NCBI RefSeq assembly: GCF_038396675.1
Contig: NC_088921.1
Location: 71,746,001 to 71,810,000 of the forward strand
DNA from: Hydra vulgaris
Lineage: Eukaryota > Cnidaria > Hydrozoa > Anthoathecata > Hydridae
Direction of reading: 5' to 3'
Length of the DNA: 64,000 bases
In this document: positions 1 to 8,365 of the stretch, piece by piece
Layout: each line of letters starts with the position of its first letter
How positions within the stretch are numbered: position 1 is the first letter of the stretch
The notes under the pieces: model-generated
The model's database searches: none
Told to the model about the DNA's origin: nothing
What the model saw: the letters and a program-made list of their open reading frames with translations, nothing else
Program-made: the position numbers and the translations under genes

Positions 1-2
1 TG

Positions 3-65
3 ACTAGCAAACAACTCGACGAAAGTCTAATCAAAGCTGTTCAACTTTTTTATCCAGATAATTAA
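3..65 (+). CDS. 3' end of an unidentified gene (partial)
   Basis: The window opens inside an open frame that gives 20 codons ending at TAA; the last residues read AVQLFYPDN. The next gene starts ten bases after the stop, the same tight spacing seen through the virus-like element, so this is probably the tail of another gene of that element. Nothing can be said about its function from this length. Confidence 0.4.
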   Translation, partial: TSKQLDESLIKAVQLFYPDN

Positions 66-74
66 TTACATCCT

Positions 75-947
75 ATGTTATTTGAATTTCACCATTTAAA
101 TAAAACGTATGAAGATTGGCAAGAAATTATATTTACTTATTTAAAAAATTTTAACTTGGAGTTGAACTTGGAAGAAGAAAAATACAAGGATTTGTATTAT
201 ATATTTATAGCTAAAGACTATAAAAACTGGCTTCATTTGTTTGAAAAACCTTCTCGTCGTTATATGAATTTTGCAGAACAGTCACCTTCATGGAGAACGA
301 CCATGTTTGAAGTATGTCGCATGATAAACGATGATTTTTTAAATATAACCAAAATAACAGTAGAAAAACAACACGAAGAATTAAAAATAAAACTAGAAGA
401 GTTTATTAAAATATATAAACTTTATTACAAATCAAAAAACATGGAAAAGAAATGCACTTCATGGAAAAGCAAACTTAAACAGTCTTTAAAATATCATTTT
501 TTGTTTCCTTATCTATCTAACAAATGGGAGTATGATAACTTGAAGAAAAATTGTAAAATATTAAAACACGTTTATCCTGCTTGCATGGACCAACCGCCTT
601 GCTTTTCGTTCAACGATAAAGTTTTTCATAATGCCTATTACACCATTTATACACCTGCTCATATTTATGAATATTTTATAGAAAAAAAAGTACAACAAGA
701 AGGAGATAAAGTTTACATTTATAAAGCCTTTGAACGTTGTAATTTTCACGAAAAAAGTTTAATAGAAATGTTCCCTACTGCTCAATGGTTTTTTTTCTTT
801 AAAAGAAACTTTAACATTTTAATGGTATTATACAGAAAAGAGGACGAAGTTTATAATTACAATACTAACGAAATAGTATCGAAACAACCTATACACAAAA
901 ACACTAATTATACCAAACATTATGTAACCGCGAAAGAAGGATTATAA
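75..947 (+). CDS. Unidentified 290-residue protein of the virus-like element
   Basis: Complete open frame from ATG to TAA, rich in aromatic residues, lysine and asparagine, with no membrane segment. I do not recognise the family. A lysine/glutamate-rich helical stretch lies around residues 95-130 (start EKQHEELKIKLEEF). A cysteine/proline patch (YPACMDQPPCF) lies near residue 170. It starts ten bases after the upstream stop and is one of the few long genes in this element without stop or frameshift, so it may have been under selection until recently, or the insertion is young. It is a candidate structural or assembly protein only by position near the protease; that is inference. Confidence 0.6.
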   Translation: MLFEFHHLNKTYEDWQEIIFTYLKNFNLELNLEEEKYKDLYYIFIAKDYKNWLHLFEKPSRRYMNFAEQSPSWRTTMFEVCRMINDDFLNITKITVEKQHEELKIKLEEFIKIYKLYYKSKNMEKKCTSWKSKLKQSLKYHFLFPYLSNKWEYDNLKKNCKILKHVYPACMDQPPCFSFNDKVFHNAYYTIYTPAHIYEYFIEKKVQQEGDKVYIYKAFERCNFHEKSLIEMFPTAQWFFFFKRNFNILMVLYRKEDEVYNYNTNEIVSKQPIHKNTNYTKHYVTAKEGL

Positions 948-969
948 GTAAGACATTTTTTTATTTTTT

Positions 970-1122
970 TTATTTTTTTTCCATTTCAAAAAGTTGATAT
1001 ACAAGTTTGTTAATACGAAATATATTATCAAAACATTCGCAAGTGTCTTTTTTTAATACGTGCACGCAACGAATATTGTCTTTTATTAAACGAATAAAAC
1101 TTAATAAAGAATTAAGAAGCAT
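970..1122 (-). CDS. Small unidentified ORF (50 aa)
   Basis: ATG-initiated minus-strand frame between two plus-strand genes. The protein begins with a leucine-rich stretch (MLLNSLLSFIRL) and has a CxC pair in the middle (DTCECF). No family is recognised. It fills an otherwise empty 250-base gap in a gene-dense element, which is the main argument that it is real. It could equally be a chance frame in AT-rich DNA. Confidence 0.3.
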   Translation of the reverse strand: MLLNSLLSFIRLIKDNIRCVHVLKKDTCECFDNIFRINKLVYQLFEMEKK

Positions 1123-1200
1123 ATTCTTTAAATAAAATGAATAAAAAAGTATAAAAAATTATTTTTAAAAAACTTTTTTACATATTTTTTTTATTAAAAA

Positions 1201-1473
1201 ATGAATTGCGTTGATAGCATCATTAAAAAAATTCACAACAATTGCGCAGTGTGCGCGCTAGATGAAGTGTCTCAAAGATATAAACATTATGAAAACAAGT
1301 CTGGAAATTCTTCACCCTCATCTGATCGTGTAGAAGAAGAACATTTTACTGATAAAAAATCATATGATTTTCTACAAAATGTACTCGATTCTAAAAGAAT
1401 AACATTAAATTCTTACAGTATTGAAAAATGTTTTAAAAACAGTCAATTTAAATCCTCAACTTTGTCCTATTAA
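1201..1473 (+). CDS. Unidentified 90-residue protein
   Basis: ATG directly follows an A/T tract (TTTTTTTTATTAAAAA), the same kind of leader found at other genes of the element. The N-terminus has a cysteine cluster (NCVDS, NNCAVCALDEV), followed by an acidic and serine-rich middle (SGNSSPSSD) and a short basic end. The paired cysteines could bind metal, but there are not enough ligands for a known finger. The adenain-type protease remnant follows 90 bases downstream on the same strand. Confidence 0.45.
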   Translation: MNCVDSIIKKIHNNCAVCALDEVSQRYKHYENKSGNSSPSSDRVEEEHFTDKKSYDFLQNVLDSKRITLNSYSIEKCFKNSQFKSSTLSY

Positions 1474-1563
1474 TTAAAAAAACTTTATTTGTTAATATAT
1501 TACACGCTATTGTAACTATATTTATTACGAGTTTTTTTAGTTTAGAAAAAGAAGAAGAATAAA

Positions 1564-2726
1564 ATGGCCGCAGATGAATCTTTGTCTCGCTTTTTTAAAA
1601 ATTCAGAATTTAAAAATTATTTTATAGGAGTATATGCTTTTGATCAGTTGAGTCAATCAAAAACTCATATTCATATTATTAATCAAATGAAAAAAAAATG
1701 GTTCTTTTATCATTTACGGCAATGAAACCAAAAAAGAAGCAAGTCAACATTGGAGAGTGTTGATGAAATAGACAAGGGTCTTTTTTTTTGTTTTGATAGT
1801 TTAGGAGAAGAAAGTGTATTACAACAAATTCCAAAACATTTAAGATTTAATAAATATTTGTTTGAAGCAGTAGAAGAAGATAATAGCAATATACAAATCA
1901 ACAATATTAATATAAGCTACAATGAAATTGAAATTAGTTCTTAAATACGACAATCAAATCATTTACCTACAGAATGGACAGCAGAGAATTGCGACTTTTA
2001 TTGGTTTACCAAATTTATTTTAAAATATAGTGAAATCACTGGCAATCAAAACATATTTTTTTCATACAATAAATTTCCTTTTGAATGGAATGATAGTAGT
2101 TTATGTGGAGCATTTGCCGCTTATTTTGTAGCTCTAGTTTTTTGCAGTGAAAATGTATTATATACTGATCAAATTTGTTTACCTTCATTGTGCAGACTGT
2201 TAAACCATTATTTTTATGAAGTAACAACTCTTCATGCTTCTGCACAAGTTCAAACAAATCTCTATTCATTTTTTCAATTTATTAAAAAGAAGTCTTTCCA
2301 CACCTTGATAACACTGCCAAACATTTGTTTGAAAAAGACATGCAATTGCATTTATATATGAGAAAACAGGAAAAGCTGGAAAGAGATCTATTGTCTATGA
2401 AAACAAAACAAATTCCTCTGAATTATGATATTTATGAAAAGCAAATATTAGCTCAAAATGCTATTAAAAGATTTTCAAAAGATGCAGGATTCTTAAGAAC
2501 AAATTATGAAGCTACGTGGGACAAATTATCTGTATTGGATATTCAGGCTATTCCATCTGTGATGAACGAGGAAAATATTTATTACAAGATCCAAACTGAA
2601 ATGGATAGGATTTATGCAAATAATTACACACGCTTAAAGACAGCCAATCAATTTTTAGATGTTCCTATTGATGAGCGCATGACTAAAAAAGGAATAAAAA
2701 GGCATATAGCTCTGAATTTAATATAA
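1564..2726 (+). pseudogene. Adenain-type cysteine protease remnant with C-terminal helical extension
   Basis: Adenain-type enzymes process capsid and core precursors of adenoviruses and Polintons. Here the pieces occur in order but in different frames. An N-terminal block (FKNYFIGVYAFD) ends at a TGA at 1723. A catalytic-His block (QHWRVL, His codon 1748-1750) is followed by an FDSLGEES strand in another frame (1750-1944). A catalytic-Cys block (SLCGAFAAYFVALVF, Cys codon 2104-2106) follows, and then a lysine/glutamate-rich tail (2325-2726) with no known domain. At least three frame changes and one stop make it non-functional. The His..Cys order, the aromatic after His and the CG motif match the family; the overall call is comparison from memory of family features and would need a profile search. 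It differs clearly from the Polinton protease at 28026-28490, so two protease lineages occur in this window. Confidence 0.6.
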
Positions 2727-2768
2727 ACAAACATGAAGAGGTCAACACACACGCTGCTAGAATAAATC

Positions 2769-3064
2769 ATGGAAGAAAAATGTGCTACGTGTAACGGATA
2801 TGGCGAGTTGTTTTTTGTTGTTTTAAAAGAAAAAAAAACAATCACTTGTTAAAAAACTGCACTATACACGTTAAAAATAAAGAAGTATGGATTTTTAACA
2901 CCGTCACCAAAAAATCAGCAAAAATACATCTTCATAAAACAATTTGTTTAACTTGCAAAGGAAAAAAGTCAATTCTTATAAAACGTTATAAAAAGAAAAA
3001 AGGAGAGGAAAAAGAAGACAATATTTTATTTATACATGTTTATTCTTTAGATGAAATAATATAA
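2769..3064 (+). pseudogene. Small DnaJ-type (CxxCxGxG-like) zinc protein, frameshifted
   Basis: ATG at 2769 opens a frame with CATCNGYGE, a perfect CxxCxGxG motif. The frame hits a stop at 2850 shortly after a run of ten A, and the neighbouring frame continues with a second, imperfect copy (CLTCKGKK) and a basic tail to the stop at 3064. Two such motifs are the usual zinc-binding pair of DnaJ-type cysteine-rich domains; here they form the whole protein of about 98 residues. The break lies near the A homopolymer, so either a sequencing length error or a true mutation could explain it. Function unknown. Confidence 0.45.
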
Positions 3065-3093
3065 TATTTTTTTTACAACTGTCTAATTTTTTT

Positions 3094-3303
3094 TTAATAT
3101 ACTTCAAACACTTTATCTGGAGGCATATAAGGGTTGGCAGGTTTTGTAACAACAAGAACAGGAGGAGTTTTTGTTTTTTTGCCTTTCCACGCTTTTTTTA
3201 TACCGTATAACAGCGAACCCACTTGCAAAGCGTTGGTTACAATTTTAGGGGTTATAAAATCAGCTAATCCTCTTCCTCGTCGGACTCTTCCTCGCTTACG
3301 TAA
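3094..3303 (-). CDS. Short basic/hydrophobic peptide, possible core or lytic peptide
   Basis: Open minus-strand frame of 69 codons with no ATG, bounded upstream by TAA. It starts with an Arg/Gly-rich head (RKRGRVRRGRGLADF), followed by an amphipathic/hydrophobic stretch (NALQVGSLLYGIKKAW) and a proline-rich end. This composition resembles the short cleaved core and membrane-active peptides of adenovirus-like and Polinton virions. It overlaps the last codons of the gene upstream, so a spliced or re-initiated start is likely. Call by composition only. Confidence 0.35.
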   Translation of the reverse strand, partial: LRKRGRVRRGRGLADFITPKIVTNALQVGSLLYGIKKAWKGKKTKTPPVLVVTKPANPYMPPDKVFEVY

Positions 3304-3619
3304 TTAGATCTTTCTCGCTTAGATCTATAATGTCTTTTCTGTCTTTTTTGTTGATAAGCCATTGTCCATGAGAATTTAGAGCAAACAATAAAAAGTTTTT
3401 TTCAGTTATTTCAAAAGAATGTTCTTCTCCGTTTTTATATATAAACACAATAATGAGTTTATCATTGGAACGAGTTACTTTAACAATTCGACCCTGTTTC
3501 AAACAATGTGTCAATGAAAAATATTCCTTTGCATTACTATTAGCTTTAAATAGCGAAATATAAAAATCAGATAATTCTGGAAATGGATAACAAATCTCTG
3601 CATAAGTTTCATAACTCAT
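3296..3619 (-). CDS. Unidentified protein, paralogue A of a tandem pair
   Basis: Complete 107-residue frame. Its middle (KVTRSNDKLIIVFIYKNG then HSFEITEKNF) matches the middle of the next gene upstream (KVTRVNNKAHINFIYDES then HEFEMVYEDF), with the same order of strand-like blocks and a tryptophan (QWLIN versus IWLLE) after it. The two are therefore tandem duplicates. No known family is recognised; the pattern of alternating hydrophobic residues suggests a small beta domain followed by a helix. The pair overlaps by 11 bases, which argues for joint expression. Confidence 0.55.
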   Translation of the reverse strand: MSYETYAEICYPFPELSDFYISLFKANSNAKEYFSLTHCLKQGRIVKVTRSNDKLIIVFIYKNGEEHSFEITEKNFLLFALNSHGQWLINKKDRKDIIDLSEKDLIT

Positions 3620-3908
3620 TTTTTATAATGTCTGCTTCTTCGAGTAGCCAAATATTAAATGACTCTTTAATAACATCAACAAAGTCTTCATATACCATTT
3701 CGAATTCGTGTTTGCTTTCGTCATAAATAAAATTAATATGGGCTTTATTATTAACACGAGTTACTTTGATTTGTTTACTTCCATCCAAACGAAAAAATAA
3801 TTTAAAATTACCATGGACTTGTTTTAAACTATCATTACCTGTAAAGGTAAAAGTTTCTAAATTAATAATTGATTTATAAAATCCTTGTAAACAAGTTTTA
3901 AAATCCAT
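3609..3908 (-). CDS. Unidentified protein, paralogue B of a tandem pair
   Basis: Complete 99-residue frame from ATG at 3908. It shares the core KVTR-(S/V)N-(D/N)K ... F-I-Y block and the later HxFExxxxxF block with the 3296-3619 gene, but the N-terminal 45 residues differ. The C-terminus is acidic. Immediately upstream is an A/T tract (TTTTTTCAAATG-like on the other strand) that may be the promoter region. The function is unknown; duplication and divergence of a small gene is common in large DNA viruses. Confidence 0.55.
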   Translation of the reverse strand: MDFKTCLQGFYKSIINLETFTFTGNDSLKQVHGNFKLFFRLDGSKQIKVTRVNNKAHINFIYDESKHEFEMVYEDFVDVIKESFNIWLLEEADIIKNEL

Positions 3909-4003
3909 TTTTTTTTCAAATGAATTTTTTTTATATCAAAAAACTAAATTTATAGTTTTTTTTATAAAAAAAGAACAGAAAAAACACCATTAAATATTTT
4001 TTT

Positions 4004-4396
4004 TTAACAATTTATTTTTGGTATTTCATTAGCAACATAAAATATTTCTTTATTTACATGAGATATTGTGTATAATTTATTTCTAATATCATAATCCAAT
4101 ATCAAACCGCCGAAAAACGTAGATGATTTTGTGTGTCCAGTATCTTTGCTACCACTTATAATTTCAGCGATACCATTTTTGTATTCATAGGTTAAAATGT
4201 ATTCACCTCGCGAGCTCGTATCTGTTCGTAAATTTTTCAAAGAGATTTTATTATATTTTTTCATATCTTTTAAGAGCCAAATATACTCGTTCAAGTTTTC
4301 TTTTACATGTTGTTGAAATTTTAGTGATAAAACATTTTTTGCAATACTTTTTGTTGTGCGTTCTTCTATGCGTTTGTTTACACGCTTGCAATGAAT
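4004..4396 (-). CDS. Unidentified protein, start not clear
   Basis: Open frame of 130 codons, no ATG near the upstream limit (TGA at 4397-4399). The body reads as ordinary protein (KFQQHVKENLNEYIWLLKD), followed by a tract with many beta-prone residues (GEYILTYEYKNGIAEI) and a possible glycine turn (FFGGLILDYD). It may be a relative of the two proteins 3296-3908 (the IWLL motif and a Y-x-NG turn recur) but the match is weak. A second overlapping frame from ATG 4398-4400 contains several cysteines and histidines and looks less protein-like. Confidence 0.45.
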   Translation of the reverse strand: MHCKRVNKRIEERTTKSIAKNVLSLKFQQHVKENLNEYIWLLKDMKKYNKISLKNLRTDTSSRGEYILTYEYKNGIAEIISGSKDTGHTKSSTFFGGLILDYDIRNKLYTISHVNKEIFYVANEIPKINC

Positions 4397-4456
4397 TCAT
4401 TTTTTGAAATAAACGTTTGCAGAGTTGAGCTTTTTTATTCTTGTTTTTTAATCCGA

Positions 4457-4664
4457 TTAAAATATGGTTTTAAATACACCACCAAGTATAGGTATATTTC
4501 CTAATAGGCTACCAAGGATACCTTTACCACGCTTTTTAAGTATACGTTTACCATCGCCCTTTACCAATTAAAGAATGATGAGATCTAGGGTAAGGTCTTG
4601 ATCTTCGGTAAACAAAAATATATCTTTTAGCACCCCTGTGTCCTCTATGTCTTCTATGTCTCAT
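4457..4664 (-). pseudogene. Small Arg/His/Gly-rich core peptide, one-base frameshift
   Basis: ATG at 4664 starts a run of Arg/His/Gly residues (MRHRRHRGHRGAKRY), and the frame ends after about 38 codons at a GGG run. The neighbouring frame then continues with a basic block (GKRILKKRGKG) and a glycine/hydrophobic block (ILGSLLGNIPILGGVF) ending at TAA. A single extra base in the GGG run near 4560 explains the change. Basic head plus hydrophobic glycine-rich tail is typical of the small core peptides (mu/X-like) of adenovirus-like virions and Polintons. Its position beside other basic genes supports a virion-core role, by inference. Confidence 0.5.
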
Positions 4665-4681
4665 ATGTCTTCTATGTTTTT

Positions 4682-5101
4682 TTAAATATTTCTTTGTTTA
4701 TCTTGATCCACTTTTGTTAAAACAAAACGATATATCGGTTTTCCTACTCGATCCATTTCACGATTTTGTTTATTATTTATATACTTGCTTTTTGTTTTTC
4801 GATAACACATCAGTGCTTTTCTACAATATTGACGCTTTATTTTTTTCAAATTTTTCTTAGCTCTTTTACGTCTTAGAGCTCTTAGTTCTGTATTATTAGG
4901 ATCAGTTAACTCGTTTTCATCAAATGAGGTCCTGTCAAAAAATTCAAAAAAAGCATCCCTATGAAAAGGCCATTTTCCATCTACTGTATATTTGGGTAAT
5001 TTAGATGTATATTTGGGTCTTAAATTACTTTTATATGTAGGTCTTGAAAATAAATTCCGTTTTACAATCATACGGGAAAAATCAATGTCGTCTGCAGCCA
5101 T
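4682..5101 (-). CDS. Basic protein, paralogue of 6597-6929
   Basis: Complete 139-residue frame from ATG at 5101. The C-terminal third contains many Arg/Lys (ALRRKRAKKNLKKIKRQY) and ends in NKQNREMDRVGKPIYRFV. The same arrangement, NK-x-NR-x-x-x-RVGK-x-I-x-R, ends the protein at 6597-6929, so the two are paralogues with different N-termini. The N-terminus here is proline/tyrosine-rich (RPTYKSNLRPKY). Composition fits a DNA-condensing or minor virion protein; no family is recognised. It is on the same strand as the neighbouring core-peptide gene, 18 bases apart. Confidence 0.6.
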   Translation of the reverse strand: MAADDIDFSRMIVKRNLFSRPTYKSNLRPKYTSKLPKYTVDGKWPFHRDAFFEFFDRTSFDENELTDPNNTELRALRRKRAKKNLKKIKRQYCRKALMCYRKTKSKYINNKQNREMDRVGKPIYRFVLTKVDQDKQRNI

Positions 5102-5476
5102 TTTGACTTTTTTTTCTTTGACTTTTTTTGACTTTAACTTTTGACTTTAACTTTTTTTATTGACTTGTATTTTTTTTGACTTTGACTTTTTTAACTTTAA
5201 CTTTTTTTTTATATCTTTTTTTTACAAGATAAAAAAACATGGTGTCACCCTGACACAACCTTACTTATTCCATCTTTACTTTATCTTAGTAGGCCTACTT
5301 ACTTATGTTTTTCTTACAGTGTTTATTTTTTATACGGTCGTATTTCTTAATTACTTACTTAACCTTACTTAGTCCTTACTTAACTTACTTAGTCCTGCCT
5401 GATTTTTCTTAGCCTGCTTACTCACACACCCGTACGCTCACTCGTTCTCACTTCACTAAGTTTTACGATTTAGTGT
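5102..5476. repeat. Low-complexity TTTGACTTT / TTACTTAC tracts, no gene
   Basis: From 5102 to about 5230 the sequence is an irregular tandem of TTTTTGACTTT and TTTAACTTT words. From 5260 to 5410 short TTACTTA and CCTTACTT words recur. No plausible gene is seen. It separates the minus-strand core genes from the repeat block downstream. Confidence 0.6.
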
Positions 5477-5479
5477 TTT

Positions 5480-5712
5480 TCACTCCACAAACTCACTAAT
5501 TCTTTCGAGTTAGTGTTCACTAATTCTAACCAGTTAGTGTTTATCATTGAACTTTCTATACTTTCAGGACGCACTCACTAAATCTTTCGAGTTAGTGTTC
5601 ACTAATTCTTGCGAGTTAGTGTTTAACATTGAACTTTCTATACTTTCTAGACGCACTCACTAATTCTTTCGAGTTAGTGTTCACTAATTCTTTCGAGTTA
5701 GTGTTTTTAACA
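5480..5712. repeat. Direct repeat of about 82 bp containing small stem-loops
   Basis: Three copies of a unit that reads ACTCACTAATTCTTTCGAG, TTAGTGTTCACTAATTC and ends in ATTGAACTTTCTATACTTTC. Within each unit CACTAA and TTAGTG form arms around TTCTTTCGAG-like loops, twice per unit. Unit boundaries at about 5480, 5570 and 5650. Such iterated stem-loops in an intergenic gap of a virus-like element could be a replication origin or a regulatory array; that is inference. Confidence 0.6.
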
Positions 5713-5754
5713 TTGAACTTTCTAAACTTTCTAAACTTTCTAAACTTTCTACTA

Positions 5755-5845
5755 CCTTCAACGAGAGTCGAACCCACGACGTTTTAATGGCATGGCGTTT
5801 GAAACATAGTGCGGCGAGCGAATGCACTATGCTACGTCTAAGTGA
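5755..5845 (-). ncRNA. tRNA-like sequence with Pol III box A/B words
   Basis: On the minus strand a box-A-like word (TAGCATAGTGCATTCGC) is followed by a good box B (GGGTTCGACTCTCG) about 60 bases later. That distance is longer than in an intron-less tRNA, and I cannot pair the acceptor ends convincingly. It may be a tRNA gene with intron, a tRNA pseudogene or the head of a SINE. A structure search (tRNAscan) would decide. Confidence 0.35.
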
Positions 5846-6122
5846 TGGTTCATGGAGTTTTGAATTCATTTAAATTGTTATTTTTACACTTATCACAGAG
5901 TTTTTTTCTTCGCAGTGTTTTTAAAAAGTTGTTTACTCCCTATTTTAATCTCTTTAATCTTGTTCATAAAAACGGTATTAAAACTTTCTAAATTTAACTA
6001 CCATGACACAGCATTTTCTTTTTATTGCATAAAGTTGCTTCACTTTGTCTTTTATATTGCGTTAACCTGTAGAGATTAAATTCTATACATAAAAAGCGTT
6101 TTTTTTTTGCTTACAAAATCAA

Positions 6123-6579
6123 ATGGCTCGAACAAGAATTGGAAAACGCACCAAGACAATGGAAAAAAAAAAATACTCGAAGATTTAGAACAAGAATTGG
6201 AGTTTGTCGTTGAGGATTTAACAATACCTCAAGAAGTTTTATAATCGAAGAAGATAACGATATTTTCGAAAAACTATTTAATCTAAAAAGTATTGAAAAA
6301 GATGATGTAGCAAAAGACAACAGAGAGGATAAAGAAATACATTTTGTCGTGGAAAGACACGAAAAAGACATTGAAAAAGTTGATAAAAAAGCAAAAAAAA
6401 AAAGAAAAAATCGTTAAAAAAGTAAGTTGTTTTTACTCTATTTTTCAAAATATAAATTTTTAAGAACGTTTTTTTCATAAGGTTTTTTTTTATTTTAGAA
6501 AAAGAGTAAATTGTACAAGCGACGAAACGCTAAAAGAAAATTAAAATATTTAAATGATAAAATAAAATATCTTTCATAA
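6123..6579 (+). pseudogene. Spliced basic/acidic protein with ARTR/GKRTK start, frameshifted
   Basis: ATG 6123 begins MARTRIGKRTKTMEKK and is lost at a run of eleven A. Shifted frames continue with an acidic block (EQELEFVVED, then EEDNDIFEKLF) and a very basic block (KKAKKKRKNR). A GTAAGT donor at about 6421 and a TTTTATTTTAG acceptor at about 6500 bracket an 80-base intron. The second exon encodes a basic tail (YKRRNAKRKLKYLNDK) ending TAA 6579. At least two frame changes occur. The MARTR start resembles the H3-like MARTK stretch in the divergent gene at 6597-6929. A chromatin or core role is possible but unproved. Confidence 0.45.
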
Positions 6580-6596
6580 ATTTTTTTTACAATAAA

Positions 6597-6929
6597 TTAT
6601 TTTCTATTTTTACGTCTTATGTTTGCTTCTTTTAATTGATGTTTAATATCGACATATGGTTCAGCAGTATGAACCCAACGTTTTATTCTTTTCCCAACTC
6701 TTCCAAGTTTACGGTTTGTTTTATTATCTTTATATCTGTTATTTTTTCCTCGTAAACAAGATAATGTTCTTTTACAATTGCTCGGTAAATACTGACATTC
6801 AGCCTGTGTCGAACTCTGTTTTGTACTCGTTTGTGTTTGAACTGCTTTTTTTGTTCTAGGAACTGTTGTTTTTGTACGCGCCATATTGACAGTGTCTAAT
6901 GATCTAGGAGTATACCTTATTTTAGCCAT
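6597..6929 (-). CDS. Basic core-like protein with histone-H3-tail-like stretch
   Basis: Complete 110-residue frame. Residues 16-29 read MARTKTTVPRTKKA, close to the start of the histone H3 tail (ART K at the modified lysine). It is internal in this frame, but the ATG at that point could itself serve as start, which would expose the mimic at the true N-terminus. The C-terminal half is basic and shares NK-x-NR..RVGK with the protein at 4682-5101. No globular histone fold is visible. A DNA-condensing virion protein or a chromatin-reader decoy are the two readings; both are inference. Confidence 0.55.
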   Translation of the reverse strand: MAKIRYTPRSLDTVNMARTKTTVPRTKKAVQTQTSTKQSSTQAECQYLPSNCKRTLSCLRGKNNRYKDNKTNRKLGRVGKRIKRWVHTAEPYVDIKHQLKEANIRRKNRK

Positions 6930-7039
6930 TTTTATAAAAAAATGATATTTTTTATTTATATATATTTTTGCTTATTACAAAAACAACATCGTTTTTTTTT
7001 ATATAAAACAACTCATATTTTTTTTAGTAAAAAAAAAAA

Positions 7040-7694
7040 ATGGTAACAATAAACATTAACAAAAGGATATATCCTTTGGAAAAAGAAAACGTATTTAAAT
7101 TATTTATTGTAAAAGATGAAAAAAAAAATACCATTAGCATTAGTCAAGCCTTATTATGCTGCATTGGGTAATTTTTTATTTTTTTAAAAAAAAATGTAAT
7201 ATTATTAATAACTTTATAACCATCATTTTTTTTCTTTTAGATAAACGACTAGCAGTCGTAAACGACTTAATCGAAGCCCTTAGAAAAAAGCAAAAGCTTG
7301 ACTCACCTCGTAAGTTTAACTTTACTGCTTTTTTATTAATAAGATAAATATTTTTTTTTTGCAAAAGTTTCTTTTTTTTTTTAGAAACGCAATATACAGA
7401 AAACGAAATTTTGTGAATTTTTTTTTTGTATATTTTTGTAGAAATAAATTTTTTTATAGTCTTTTTTTTTTTGTTTATTTTTGTTTATTTTGTTTATATT
7501 TCTATTTTTATATATACAAAACATTTATTATTTTTTTATAATATATCTTAGAAAAAAATGATGAAAATAATAATAAATACCATAGCAAAAGAACTTCACA
7601 CCCATTGGAAGCAATTAGCAATATATTTAAATTTTTAGAAGAAACGAAATTAAAAAAATTGATGGAAGTTATAAGAAAAACTTTGATAAAATAA
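7040..7694 (+). CDS. Spliced gene, possible death-fold protein
   Basis: Coding blocks separated by short AT-rich introns. Block 1 (ATG 7040 to about 7167) ends ISISQALLCCIG at a GTAATT donor. An acceptor CTTTTAG near 7240 leads into DKRLAVVNDLIEALRKKQK, which meets a GTAAGT donor at 7310. An acceptor near 7384 leads to a short block, and a last block from about 7556 contains SHPLEAISNIFKFLEETKL and ends TAA 7694. The LL-C-IG-x-K-R-L-x-VVNDLIEAL pattern resembles the last two helices of a death-effector domain; the fit is suggestive only. The final junction is not resolved in frame. The gene heads a run of adaptor-like genes. Confidence 0.4.
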
Positions 7695-7897
7695 ATTTTT
7701 TTTTAATTATTTACATTACACACCACAAAGACAAAAAAAGAGCCATTAACCATTTGTATTTTATTTTAACACGATGGCAAAACGATATTGACAACGAAGA
7801 ACTTTTACTTAACTTAACAGAATGTAAAATATTTATAATAAATTATTTACGATAAATTTTTATAATAAATATTATATTTTTTTAGCAAAAAATAAAA

Positions 7898-8215
7898 ATG
7901 AATTTTATACAAATTAAACTGAAAATAGCTGGACGCTTACAATGGCAATAGGAAAGTTTGGCTCAATATCTTGGATATAAAAGAAGAGAAATTGAATGTA
8001 TACAACAAGACTATCGAGACACGAATGAAAGAATCTTTAGAGTTTTAACTTTATTATATCAAAAACACAGAACAGAAATTGAAGCAGCACGTATTTTACA
8101 CAATACATTATGGTTTTGGTCGTTAGACCTTTCAACTGTCAATGAAAAAAATCAAGAACTTTTAAATAACATAAACGAAAGCATGACCCTATTACAAAAC
8201 TTTATGTTACAATAA
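7898..8215 (+). pseudogene. Death-domain protein with one in-frame stop
   Basis: ATG 7898 opens a frame that meets TAG at 7949 and then continues uninterrupted to 8215, about 105 residues in all. The part across and after the stop has the death-domain signature: tryptophan in helix 1-2 (LQW), then LAQYLGYKRREIECIQQD, a regular spacing of hydrophobics, and a late tryptophan pair (LWFW). Death domains join receptors and adaptors such as FADD, TRADD or MyD88. A further open block with intron signals (7728-7831) lies directly upstream and may be a first exon. The single stop suggests recent decay; a tryptophan or glutamine codon would have been there. A TRAF-like gene follows 0.8 kb downstream. 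Confidence 0.55.
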
Positions 8216-8365
8216 TTTTTTTTGTAACTTTTTTTTATTTTTTAGCAAACTAATATATTAAAAACTGATTCAATATATCAAAAAGTGTGGATGGTAAGAA
8301 TATTAACTTGTATTTTTTTGATTCTTTATAAATTTTTTTATACATTTTATTTTTTTTTCTCCTAG

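Noticed and set aside
5102..5400. Hydrophobic ORF at 5160-5372
   Set aside because: It is read from T-rich low-complexity repeats.
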